A stretch of 64,000 bases of DNA from positions 248,001 through 312,000 of the forward strand of contig JBJHCW010000005.1 in assembly GCA_050486205.1 (NCBI GenBank). The letters run 5' to 3'. Shown in pieces: positions 26,608 through 34,477 of the stretch. The position numbers were made by a program, and so were the translations under genes. The DNA is from PWQG01 sp050486205 (lineage in GTDB: Bacteria; Pseudomonadota; Gammaproteobacteria; Pseudomonadales; Pseudohongiellaceae). Each line of letters begins with the position of its first letter. Positions within the stretch are counted from its first letter, which is position 1. The notes beneath the pieces were generated by a model. The model saw only the letters and a program-made list of their open reading frames with translations, had not been told where the DNA came from and ran no database searches.

Positions 26608-26633
26608 GGCCACAGACAGGCTTGTCTGTGGCC
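26608..26633. terminator. Strong hairpin between convergent cyclase and hsp20 genes
   Basis: GGCCACAGACA and TGTCTGTGGCC form a perfect 11-bp stem closed by a GGCT tetraloop, 20 bp after the cyclase stop and 45 bp from the hsp20 stop. It is symmetrical and probably ends transcripts from both sides, although no long T-tract follows. Confidence 0.65.
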
Positions 26634-26677
26634 CCTGGAGTCAGCCGGCATTTCACGCAGTGCCGTAACTGACAGTT

Positions 26678-27133
26678 TTATACCGCCTCGCTGTCCAGCA
26701 GACGCTCGTTGACGCCGATAGGAATCTGCCTCGGCTTCATTGCCTCGGGGATTTCACGCTCCAGATCGATATGCAACAGTCCGTTCTCGATGTTGGCGGA
26801 CATCACACGCACGTGATCGGCCAGTTGGAATACTCGCTCGAAACTGCGAGCGGCAATTCCCTGATGCAGGTAGTGCCGGTTTTCATTGGCCTCCTCGGCT
26901 TTCTTGCCGCGGATGGTCAGTGTCTGCTTTTCTGACTGGATGTCCAGTTCCTCTTGAGTGAAACCGGCGACCGCCATGGTGATGCGGTACTGATCCTTGT
27001 CCAGCCGCTCTATGTTGTAGGGCGGATAACTGGGTTGGCTCTGTTCACGCTGGGTTACCGCATCGAGCAGCGACGACAGATGATCAAAACCGATGGTTGA
27101 GCGATAAAGTGGTGCAAAATCAAGTGTTCTCAT
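26678..27133 (-). CDS. Small heat-shock protein (Hsp20/IbpA family)
   Basis: ATP-independent holdase that keeps unfolding proteins soluble for DnaK/ClpB. The 151-aa product begins MRTLDFAPLYRSTIGFDHL as IbpA/IbpB do, and contains the alpha-crystallin core (~40-125) with YRITMAVAGFTQEELDI, LTIRGKKAEE and the ARSFERVFQLADHV block. The C-terminal I-x-I type anchor is in RQIPIGV. It is monocistronic and preceded by a sigma-32 promoter and a leader of roughly 93 bases. The IbpA subfamily is likely, but symbols for single-copy homologues vary. Confidence 0.9.
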   Translation of the reverse strand: MRTLDFAPLYRSTIGFDHLSSLLDAVTQREQSQPSYPPYNIERLDKDQYRITMAVAGFTQEELDIQSEKQTLTIRGKKAEEANENRHYLHQGIAARSFERVFQLADHVRVMSANIENGLLHIDLEREIPEAMKPRQIPIGVNERLLDSEAV

Positions 27134-27233
27134 GGCTTATTCTCCTGTGAGCAATAAGTAGTTTGGGCTCATCAACAGCGATCGAGCCGGTGCTTTCGAG
27201 GCGACCTCCAGTGAGCGTCGTCCTCAAAACCTT

Positions 27234-27261
27234 TTATGGGGTGTTTCAGCAGGATTTCAAG
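27234..27261 (-). promoter_or_regulatory. Sigma-32 heat-shock promoter of the hsp20 gene
   Basis: Read on the minus strand, CTTGAAA (27261-27255), a 13-base spacer and CCCCATAA (27241-27234) match the RpoH consensus almost perfectly. It lies about 100 bases upstream of the hsp20 ATG, leaving a leader of roughly 93 bases, similar in length to leaders that hold ROSE-type RNA thermometers. Confidence 0.85.
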
Positions 27262-27467
27262 TAGTTTGTTGGCGAGATTTTGTATTGTGTTCTATAACAG
27301 GATCGACACAGGGATGTGTCGCTGTCCAAGCGCCTGTCATGGAAGGGAGGCGGCCGGGTGATCCACGGTCAGTGTGCTTCCGGAACACCCGGTTTGCCGG
27401 GGGGGCGTACCGGTCAGAGTCGACGTGTGCTGTCGAGCTGTCGGTACGGCTCCCGGCGTTTTTGCTG
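27262..27467. other. Non-coding spacer between hsp20 promoter and prpC 3' end
   Basis: This stretch, with the promoter and leader before it, makes a 334-bp gene-free gap. It contains a distant inverted pair CGTACCG/CGGTACG near 27406-27455 and runs of G near 27400, but no T-rich terminator. No convincing gene is seen on either strand. Confidence 0.5.
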
Positions 27468-28595
27468 TCAGCGCTCGCGGATGTCCACCCAGTGAGCCTT
27501 GTCCGGGCCAATGTATTCGGCACTGGGCCGGATGATCCGGTTGTTGGCCCGTTGTTCCTTTATGTGTGCTGCCCAACCGGTTACGCGGGACATCACAAAT
27601 ATCGGCGTGAACAGTTTGGTGGGGATGCCCATGAAGTGGTAAGCCGAGGCATGGAAAAAGTCAGCATTGCAAAACAGCTTCTTTTCTCGCCACATCACTT
27701 CCTCGCAGCGAACCGACACAGGATACAGAACGGTATCCCCCACGTGTGCTGCCAGCTTTTCTGACCATTGCTTGATGATGGCATTGCGTGGGTCGGATTC
27801 GCTGTAGATTGCATGGCCGAAGCCCATGATCTTTTCCTTGCGCTCCAGCATGCCAAGCAGTGCCGCTTCCGCCTCGTCCGGATCCTTCCATTGCTGGATC
27901 ATGTCCATGGCCGCTTCGTTGGCGCCGCCGTGCAGCGGACCGCGCAGGGAACCAATGGCGCCAGTGACACAGGAGTGCATATCGGACAGGGTGGATGCGC
28001 AGACCCTGGCGGTGAACGTGGAGGCATTGAATTCGTGTTCTGCATACAGAATCAGGGACACGTTCATGACCCGTGTAAACAGTTCATTGGGCTTTCCGCC
28101 ACCGAGCATATGCAGGAAGTGGGCACCAATGGAATCGTCGGTGAGATCGGTGTCAATACGGACATTGTCGTGACTGAAACGGTACCAGTAACAGATGATG
28201 GAGGGGAGCACGGCGACAAGCCGATCGATGGCATTGTCCTGGTCAGCGAAGCTATGCTCGGTTTCCAGATTGCCCAGCATGGAGCAGCCGGTCCGCATGA
28301 CATCCATGGGATGGGCATCGGCCGGAATACGCTCCAGTACTTCCTTCAATGCCTTTGGCAGTGAACGCAGTGATTTGAGTTTACTGATGTAGGCGTCCAG
28401 TTCACGCTGGTTCGGCAGATGCCCGCGCAACAAAAGAAACGCTACCTCTTCGAAGGTCGCTTTTTCCGCCAGCTCGTCAATGTCGTATCCTCGATAGGTC
28501 AGTCCCGAGCCGGTCTTGCCTACTGTGCAAAGTGACGTCTGTCCTGCGACCTGGCCACGAAGGCCGGCGCCGGTGAGTTTTTTCGCGATGCCCAT
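27468..28595 (-). CDS. prpC: 2-methylcitrate synthase
   Basis: Condenses propionyl-CoA with oxaloacetate in the methylcitrate cycle. The product is 375 aa. It belongs to the short citrate-synthase group of which PrpC is part: GLTYRGYDIDELAEKATFEEVAFLL at the N-terminus, SLRGPLHGGANE with a catalytic His, GFGHAIYSESDPRN with another, and SRVTGWAAHI near the C-terminus. The conserved start MGIAKKLTGAGLRGQVAG fixes the ATG; an in-frame upstream extension runs into prpB. It follows prpB by 22 bp. Pairing with prpB supports methylcitrate rather than citrate synthase. Confidence 0.93.
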   Translation of the reverse strand: MGIAKKLTGAGLRGQVAGQTSLCTVGKTGSGLTYRGYDIDELAEKATFEEVAFLLLRGHLPNQRELDAYISKLKSLRSLPKALKEVLERIPADAHPMDVMRTGCSMLGNLETEHSFADQDNAIDRLVAVLPSIICYWYRFSHDNVRIDTDLTDDSIGAHFLHMLGGGKPNELFTRVMNVSLILYAEHEFNASTFTARVCASTLSDMHSCVTGAIGSLRGPLHGGANEAAMDMIQQWKDPDEAEAALLGMLERKEKIMGFGHAIYSESDPRNAIIKQWSEKLAAHVGDTVLYPVSVRCEEVMWREKKLFCNADFFHASAYHFMGIPTKLFTPIFVMSRVTGWAAHIKEQRANNRIIRPSAEYIGPDKAHWVDIRER

Positions 28596-28617
28596 TTCAT
28601 GCTCCGTGTTGTTGTGT

Positions 28618-29526
28618 TTACCTGGTAACCTTGTTGTCATTTCCGCTGTCTTTGCCGAAAAGGGCGTCCAGCTTCTGTTCATAGTTGTGATAGCCCAGCA
28701 CCTCATACAATTCGTTACGGGTCTGCATCATATCGACTACCTTGCCCTGATCACCCTGAGTGAGGATGCTACGGTAGACGGTCTCCGCGACCCGGCTCAT
28801 GGCACGGAATGCACTGAGCGGATACAGCACCATGGCTACGCCGGCATCGCCCAGTTCGCTGGTATTGTACAAGGGCGTTGCGCCGAACTCGGTGATGTTG
28901 GCCAGCACGGGCACATCAACAGCCCTGGTGAACAGCCGGTACTGGGCCAGGTCTGTCATGGCTTCGGGAAAAATGGCATCGGCCCCGGCCTCGACACAGG
29001 CCACGGCGCGTTCAATGGCCGCGTCCATGCCTTCCACGGCCAGTGCGTCCGTGCGCGCCATGATGACAAAGTCCGGGTCCACCCGGGCGTCAACGGCTGC
29101 CTTGACCCGGTCCACCATCTCATCCTTGCTGACAATGGCTTTGTTGGGTCGATGCCCACAACGCTTCTGGGCCACCTGGTCTTCCAGATGCACTGCAGCG
29201 ACGCCTGCGCGCTCCATCTGACGGATGGTCCGGGCGATGTTGAAGGCGCCGCCCCAGCCGGTATCAATATCGACCAGTACCGGCAGGTCGCTGGCCCCGG
29301 TGATGCGTTCGGCATCAATGATCACATCGTTCAGGCTGGTAACACCCAGGTCGGGCAGGCCGTAGGACGCGTTGGCGACGCCGGCACCTGAAATGTACAG
29401 GGCCTGGTGCCCGGCGCGCTCTGCCAGCATGGCCGTGTAGGCATTGATGGTGCCGACAATCTGCAGAGGTGTGTGAACTTTCAGCGCCTTGCGGAAGCGG
29501 GCGCCAGGGCTTGATTGTGATGACAT
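28618..29526 (-). CDS. prpB: 2-methylisocitrate lyase
   Basis: Splits 2-methylisocitrate into pyruvate and succinate, the last step of propionate breakdown. The product is 302 aa. Family blocks include YISGAGVANASYGLPDLG, the metal-binding DIDTGWGG, HLEDQVAQKRCGHRPNK with the active-site Cys in KRCGH, and ANITEFGATPLY. It is first in an operon with prpC. No prpD, acnD or prpR is visible in the window, so the aconitase steps must be encoded elsewhere. Confidence 0.94.
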   Translation of the reverse strand: MSSQSSPGARFRKALKVHTPLQIVGTINAYTAMLAERAGHQALYISGAGVANASYGLPDLGVTSLNDVIIDAERITGASDLPVLVDIDTGWGGAFNIARTIRQMERAGVAAVHLEDQVAQKRCGHRPNKAIVSKDEMVDRVKAAVDARVDPDFVIMARTDALAVEGMDAAIERAVACVEAGADAIFPEAMTDLAQYRLFTRAVDVPVLANITEFGATPLYNTSELGDAGVAMVLYPLSAFRAMSRVAETVYRSILTQGDQGKVVDMMQTRNELYEVLGYHNYEQKLDALFGKDSGNDNKVTR

Positions 29527-29692
29527 GTTAGGCTCTCCTGCTCAATCAGCGGGACATTATGTCAGGCTTTCACAGCCCTCGCTACGTCAGGCCATCAGGC
29601 TGTCTGATACAAAATTGACATGAGTGTCGCCTCCTGTCACAGGCGTGGGTTAGACTTGGCCGCTGGAATGGAGACAACGGAGCACGACGTCG

Positions 29693-31036
29693 ATGAAAGT
29701 AGCGGTGTTTGGAACGGGTTACGTGGGTCTGGTAACGGGAACCTGCCTGGCTGAATCGGGACATGAAGTAATCTGCATGGATGTGGACAGCGCAAAGATA
29801 GAGGGATTGCGCAACGGCGTGATTCCGATCTACGAGCCTGGCCTGGAGCCCATGGTGGTCAACAACCACGCACAGGGTCGATTGCAGTTTTCAGACAACA
29901 GTGAGGAAGCAGTGGCATTTGCCGACATCATCTTTATTGCGGTGGGCACGCCACCGGACGAAGACGGCTCGGCAGATCTGAAATACGTGCTGTCTGTGGC
30001 ACGAAGTATCGGTGATCTGATGGCGGGCCCAAAGACCATCATCACCAAGTCCACAGTTCCGGTAGGTACATCTGACAAGGTTCGTACAACGGTCCAGGCT
30101 GCCCTGGAGGCGCGTGGGGCAGAACTGCTGTTTGCGGTTGCATCCAATCCCGAGTTTCTGAAGGAAGGCGCCGCGGTGGCGGATTTCATGAAGCCGGACC
30201 GGATCATCGTGGGCACTGACAGTGACCAGGTTCGCAAACAGATGACACAGCTTTATGCGCCCTTCAATCGTAACTCCGACCGACTGATCTTCATGGACAT
30301 CCGTTCGGCCGAACTGACCAAGTATGCGGCCAATGCCATGCTGGCAACCAAGATCAGCTTCATGAACGAAATTGCCAACCTGGCTGAGCGCCTGGGTGCG
30401 GATGTTGAACAGGTCCGTCACGGTATCGGGTCCGATCCCCGGATTGGATACCAGTTCATATATCCCGGTATTGGCTATGGTGGCTCCTGCTTCCCCAAGG
30501 ACGTCAAGGCGCTGGAGCGAACAGCGCGCGCACAGGGCATGGACATGGCGTTACTGGCGGCTGTGGATGCGGTAAACGAGCGACAGAAAATGCGCCTGGT
30601 GGAGCTGATCGACAGGCATTACGCCGGGAAAAATACGCTCAAGGGCAAGGTGTTTGCAGTCTGGGGGCTTGCTTTCAAGCCCAAAACCGATGATATGCGG
30701 GAAGCACCCAGCCGCGTGATCATGGAGGCGCTGTGGGAGCGTGGTGCGCGTATCCAGGCTTATGACCCTGAGGCCATGCAGGAAGTTGAGCGCATCTATG
30801 GCCAGCGTGATGATCTGACACTGGTTGGCACCCGGGATGCCGCGATTGCGGGTGCGGACGCGCTGATCATCTGCACGGAATGGCAACACTTTCGTGCCGC
30901 AAACTTTGCTTATCTGTCGGAATCACTTGCTGATCGCGTCATATTTGACGGGCGCAATGTCTTTGATCCGGAAGCGCCTTCCGCCCATGGACTGACCTAC
31001 TACGGCATCGGACGGGGCGCCTCGGTCCAGCGTTGA
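29693..31036 (+). CDS. ugd: UDP-glucose 6-dehydrogenase
   Basis: Oxidises UDP-glucose twice with NAD to UDP-glucuronate for exopolysaccharide or LPS sugars. The protein is 447 aa. The Rossmann motif FGTGYVGLVTG starts at residue 5, and KSTVPVGTSDKVR and NPEFLKEGAA follow. The catalytic Cys lies in GYGGSCFPKDVKAL. The C-terminal UDP-binding domain contains WGLAFKPKTDDMREAPS. It stands alone, divergent from prpB, upstream of other envelope-sugar genes. Confidence 0.95.
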   Translation: MKVAVFGTGYVGLVTGTCLAESGHEVICMDVDSAKIEGLRNGVIPIYEPGLEPMVVNNHAQGRLQFSDNSEEAVAFADIIFIAVGTPPDEDGSADLKYVLSVARSIGDLMAGPKTIITKSTVPVGTSDKVRTTVQAALEARGAELLFAVASNPEFLKEGAAVADFMKPDRIIVGTDSDQVRKQMTQLYAPFNRNSDRLIFMDIRSAELTKYAANAMLATKISFMNEIANLAERLGADVEQVRHGIGSDPRIGYQFIYPGIGYGGSCFPKDVKALERTARAQGMDMALLAAVDAVNERQKMRLVELIDRHYAGKNTLKGKVFAVWGLAFKPKTDDMREAPSRVIMEALWERGARIQAYDPEAMQEVERIYGQRDDLTLVGTRDAAIAGADALIICTEWQHFRAANFAYLSESLADRVIFDGRNVFDPEAPSAHGLTYYGIGRGASVQR

Positions 31037-31332
31037 CCCTGACAAAGCCTACCGGAAGCCTACCAGAAACCTGTACCCGGGATTCCCGATACCTGTGTGC
31101 ACCATCTTGGCGCCGCCCGCAACAGGCTGCGCTCTATTGGTGCGTCGCGTAGATATTATACGTCAGATGACTGAGGCCGGGGGGAGAGTCAACTGATTGA
31201 ATTAAATACATATAAGAGAGTTGGCACAGGCATTGCTCTGCAGCGGGTGAGGCAGCGAAAGTTGATACGGAACACACGCTGCTTCGACCACACTATCAAG
31301 CAAATAAAGCAAAGTGATGCAGGAGAGCAACT

Positions 31333-32082
31333 ATGCAGGACCTCAAGACATTGGCAAAGAGCAGACTGGCAGTAATCGGCAGTTCGGCGGCCCTGATTCT
31401 GGCAGCGGGCGGGTTTGCTGCTACACCGGTGTATGCAGATTATGAAATTTCCGGACACATTGACGTGCTTTCCGATTACGTGTTCCGGGGTATCACCGAA
31501 GAAACCGAAGGTGGTGGTCCTGCGGTTCAGGGTGGGCTGGAGATCGAATACGAATCCGGGCTTTATGGGGGTTGGTGGGCGTCAAGCCTGGGTTATGGCA
31601 CAGACAATCTCGAGCGAACCGTCGAGAACAATTTCTATTTTGGCTTCGGCGCCGAAAACGGTGACTTCAGCTACGATGTGGGTCTGTTGTACTACTGGTA
31701 CATGGACGATTCGGACGCCAGCGGTTTTGAGCCCTATATCACATTCGGTCTTGGCGGCGTGGAGCTTGGTCTCAACTATATGGCCCAGGACATCGCCTGG
31801 TCCAATCGTGGTGACATTTTCTGGCACGCGAGCACCGGATTTGAATTGGGTAATGGCTTTGATCTGAGCTTTCTGGTCGGGTATTACACCTTCAGTAACA
31901 GCGGCAAGTACATCGATTCCACAGGCAAGAGCAGCGCTTTCAACCACGTTGATATCTCCCTGTCCAAAGCTATTGGGGATACGCCGGCAAGCATGTTCGC
32001 TTCCTACATCATTGCTGGCGAGGACCGTGACGGCAACAGCCAGACGGACAAGATTGTTATCGGTTTCAGCTACAGCTTCTGA
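31333..32082 (+). CDS. TorF family putative porin
   Basis: A 249-aa outer-membrane protein of the TIGR02001/Gcw_chp group. A signal peptide (~1-35, ending VYAD) is followed by the family opening EISGHIDVLSDYVFRGIT and alternating amphipathic strands rich in Tyr, Trp and Gly. The C-terminus is IGFSYSF, with the terminal Phe needed for beta-barrel insertion. The solute is unknown. It is monocistronic, with a 296-bp upstream gap after ugd and a strong terminator downstream. Confidence 0.83.
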   Translation: MQDLKTLAKSRLAVIGSSAALILAAGGFAATPVYADYEISGHIDVLSDYVFRGITEETEGGGPAVQGGLEIEYESGLYGGWWASSLGYGTDNLERTVENNFYFGFGAENGDFSYDVGLLYYWYMDDSDASGFEPYITFGLGGVELGLNYMAQDIAWSNRGDIFWHASTGFELGNGFDLSFLVGYYTFSNSGKYIDSTGKSSAFNHVDISLSKAIGDTPASMFASYIIAGEDRDGNSQTDKIVIGFSYSF

Positions 32083-32113
32083 TACACCTGCAGTATCAGC
32101 TGCAAGCCTGATG

Positions 32114-32146
32114 ACACCGGTGCCCTGTGCACCGGTGTTTTCTTTT
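32114..32146 (+). terminator. Rho-independent terminator of the porin gene
   Basis: ACACCGGTG and CACCGGTGT form a perfect 9-bp stem around a 7-base loop, followed by TTTTCTTTT. It lies 31 bp after the porin stop codon. Confidence 0.9.
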
Positions 32147-32197
32147 CCGGGTGAGGATATACTGCGGTCCGTCACCCACTGATGCAGGCCGCAGTCC

Positions 32198-33271
32198 TTG
32201 TCCCGTACCGCCACAGTGTCTCTGCCAGGCTCTGTTCAGCGCCTCGCGCTGATCAATCCGACCAAGTTCATGGGTAATCTGCTGATTGCCGGAGGGCTGA
32301 TCCAGCAACTGTGCGCATGGTGCAAGGCCCGGGATATTGCACTGCTGGTGGTACTGGATCAGCGTTACCGCGAGTTGGTGGGACCTGTATTGTCTGGCGC
32401 CGAGCTTGTCTATTATCCGCGTGAGACACTTGAGAAATCGCGCGGTTGGCAAGCGGTTCGTTCGTATATTCGATGCCTGCAGCAGATTCGTGCTTTCCGG
32501 GCCGATGTAGCCTTTTTTATTGAAGAAGATTCCGTTTCCCACCGGCTTACCCACTTTTCCGGCGCGCCTTTCCGTATCAGTACCAGTGACGCCCGTTATC
32601 ATTTCGGCTTCCAGGCTGTGGTGCCAGTGCAGCGTGTCAGGCAGGGGCAATCAGAGCGGCATATCTGGTACAGCTATCGTGACGCCATGGCGGTGGTTGG
32701 CCTGGATGTGCGAGATGAACCGTCCTACATCCGCCTTCCGGAACTGGCCATGTCCGACACCCTGGGCATCAGGCTGGAGGACAGGGGTGTGCGGTTCGAT
32801 GGTGCATTGGCCATCATCCACGCCGGCGCGACCAAGCCCTACAAACGATGGCCACTTGCGTACTTCACTGACACAGCCACAGGTCTGAGCGAGCTTGGCT
32901 ACCAGGTACTGCTGATTGGTTCCGGCGCTGTGGATGCGGACATCAATGCGCAGATCGCAAAACGGTGCGCGGCGGTGGATCTCAGTAATGCGCTGGATCT
33001 GGTCGAATTGGCGAGCCTGATGCGAAAGGCGTCGGTTGTCATTGCCAATGACAGCGGACCTGCGCATCTGGCTTCCGCCTTGATGGTGCCAGGCGTGGTG
33101 GTCTTCGGCCCGACCGATATCGAAGCTTGGCGACCCCTGTCATCCTGCACGCGTGTGGTGGAAAACAAGAGCGCTTGCGATCCGGGCTGCACCCGATTGC
33201 ATTGCCTCAGGGACCGCGCCTGCATGAACACTGTGCTGCCTGTGCATGTACTTGATATAATCCGGCAATGA
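32198..33271 (+). CDS. Glycosyltransferase family 9 protein (heptosyltransferase-like)
   Basis: A 357-aa protein with the GT9 layout. The N-terminal domain begins RLALINPTKFMGNLLIAGGL, equivalent to the RxxxLGDxL region of heptosyltransferases but without its Asp. The C-terminal nucleotide-sugar site contains IHAGATKPYKRWP and ANDSGPAHLASALMVPGVVVFGPTD. The Cys-rich tail (SACDPGCTRLHCLRDRACM) is common in this family. The start is a TTG at 32198 or the GTG at 32216; no ATG is available in frame. It overlaps rfbB by four bases, so a surface-glycan role is likely, with acceptor unknown. Confidence 0.8.
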   Translation: MSRTATVSLPGSVQRLALINPTKFMGNLLIAGGLIQQLCAWCKARDIALLVVLDQRYRELVGPVLSGAELVYYPRETLEKSRGWQAVRSYIRCLQQIRAFRADVAFFIEEDSVSHRLTHFSGAPFRISTSDARYHFGFQAVVPVQRVRQGQSERHIWYSYRDAMAVVGLDVRDEPSYIRLPELAMSDTLGIRLEDRGVRFDGALAIIHAGATKPYKRWPLAYFTDTATGLSELGYQVLLIGSGAVDADINAQIAKRCAAVDLSNALDLVELASLMRKASVVIANDSGPAHLASALMVPGVVVFGPTDIEAWRPLSSCTRVVENKSACDPGCTRLHCLRDRACMNTVLPVHVLDIIRQ

Positions 33272-34335
33272 AAATTTCACCCCGAACCCTGATGGTGACA
33301 GGTGGTGCCGGATTCATCGGCTCTGCTGTCGTGCGACATATTATCCGACACACGCATGATCGGATCATCAATGTTGATCTGCTTACCTATGCTGGCAATA
33401 CCGATTCCCTGGCTGAGGTATCGGGTGACCCACGTTACGGTTTTGAGCAGGCTGATATCCGCGATCGGTCTGCGATGGATCGTATCCTTGCGACCCATGA
33501 GCCCGATGCAATCATGCACCTGGCAGCGGAGAGCCACGTTGATCGCTCCATTGATGCGCCGGCCGCTTTTATTGAAACCAACATAATGGGTACCTATACC
33601 CTGCTTGAGGCCGCACGGGCGTACCGGGATGCCCTGTCCGGGCGCAGGCGCGATACTTTCCGTTTTCATCATGTATCGACTGACGAGGTGTACGGCGATC
33701 TGGAAGGCGATGAGCTGCTGTTTACCGAATCAACACCTTATGCGCCCAGTTCACCGTATTCGGCCAGCAAGGCCAGTTCCGATCACCTGGTGCGGGCCTG
33801 GCACAGGACCTACGATCTTCCGGTTATTATCACCAACTGTTCCAATAACTATGGGCCCTGCCATTTCCCTGAAAAGCTCATTCCTCATGTCATACTCAAG
33901 GCCATGCAGGGTGAGGCCCTGCCGGTCTATGGTGATGGCACACAGGTCAGGGACTGGCTATATGTGGAAGACCACGCCCGGGCACTGTATCGGGTAGTGA
34001 CTGAAGGGTATATCGGTGAGACCTACAATATCGGCGGACACAATGAACAGCGCAATATCGATGTGGTGCGGGCGATCTGCCGTTTACTGGACGAATTGCA
34101 CCCTGGTTCACCCGTGACGCCCCACGAATCCCTGATCACATTTGTCGCAGACAGGCCGGGGCACGACAGACGATACGCCATTGATGCAGGCAAGATCGAG
34201 CGCGAACTTGGCTGGGTGCCAGAGGAGACGTTTGAGTCCGGTTTGCGCAAGACCGTACAGTGGTACATTGATAACCCGCAGTGGTGGCAACGGGTGCTGA
34301 GTGGACAATACCGTCTGGAGCGTCTGGGTGCTTGA
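33268..34335 (+). CDS. rfbB: dTDP-glucose 4,6-dehydratase
   Basis: Second step of dTDP-rhamnose and related deoxysugar synthesis. The protein is 355 aa. The NAD-binding motif TGGAGFIGSAVVRH is at the N-terminus. HLAAESHVDRSIDAP and the VSTDEVYGDLEGDELLFTE segment carry the Asp/Glu of the dehydratase. The YSASKASSDH catalytic Tyr/Lys pair and NCSNNYGPCHFPEKLIP follow. It overlaps the GT9 gene by four bases; rfbA, rfbC and rfbD are not in the window. Confidence 0.94.
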   Translation: MKISPRTLMVTGGAGFIGSAVVRHIIRHTHDRIINVDLLTYAGNTDSLAEVSGDPRYGFEQADIRDRSAMDRILATHEPDAIMHLAAESHVDRSIDAPAAFIETNIMGTYTLLEAARAYRDALSGRRRDTFRFHHVSTDEVYGDLEGDELLFTESTPYAPSSPYSASKASSDHLVRAWHRTYDLPVIITNCSNNYGPCHFPEKLIPHVILKAMQGEALPVYGDGTQVRDWLYVEDHARALYRVVTEGYIGETYNIGGHNEQRNIDVVRAICRLLDELHPGSPVTPHESLITFVADRPGHDRRYAIDAGKIERELGWVPEETFESGLRKTVQWYIDNPQWWQRVLSGQYRLERLGA

Positions 34336-34477
34336 CCGGGTGGTTGACTGAGGTGTCTGACCTGGTGTCCGACCTGCTGTCAGCCCACTGTGCACCATCC
34401 GGTGCGACATCATGCCACATTGCCTGGCTTTGGCGAAAAGTTAGACTGTCAGCCATTCCTTTTCCGGAGTGGCACGC

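Noticed and set aside
27285..27764. Plus-strand frame across the hsp20-prpC gap
   Set aside because: It runs antisense into prpC and has no recognisable domain; the gap is better explained as promoter and leader sequence.
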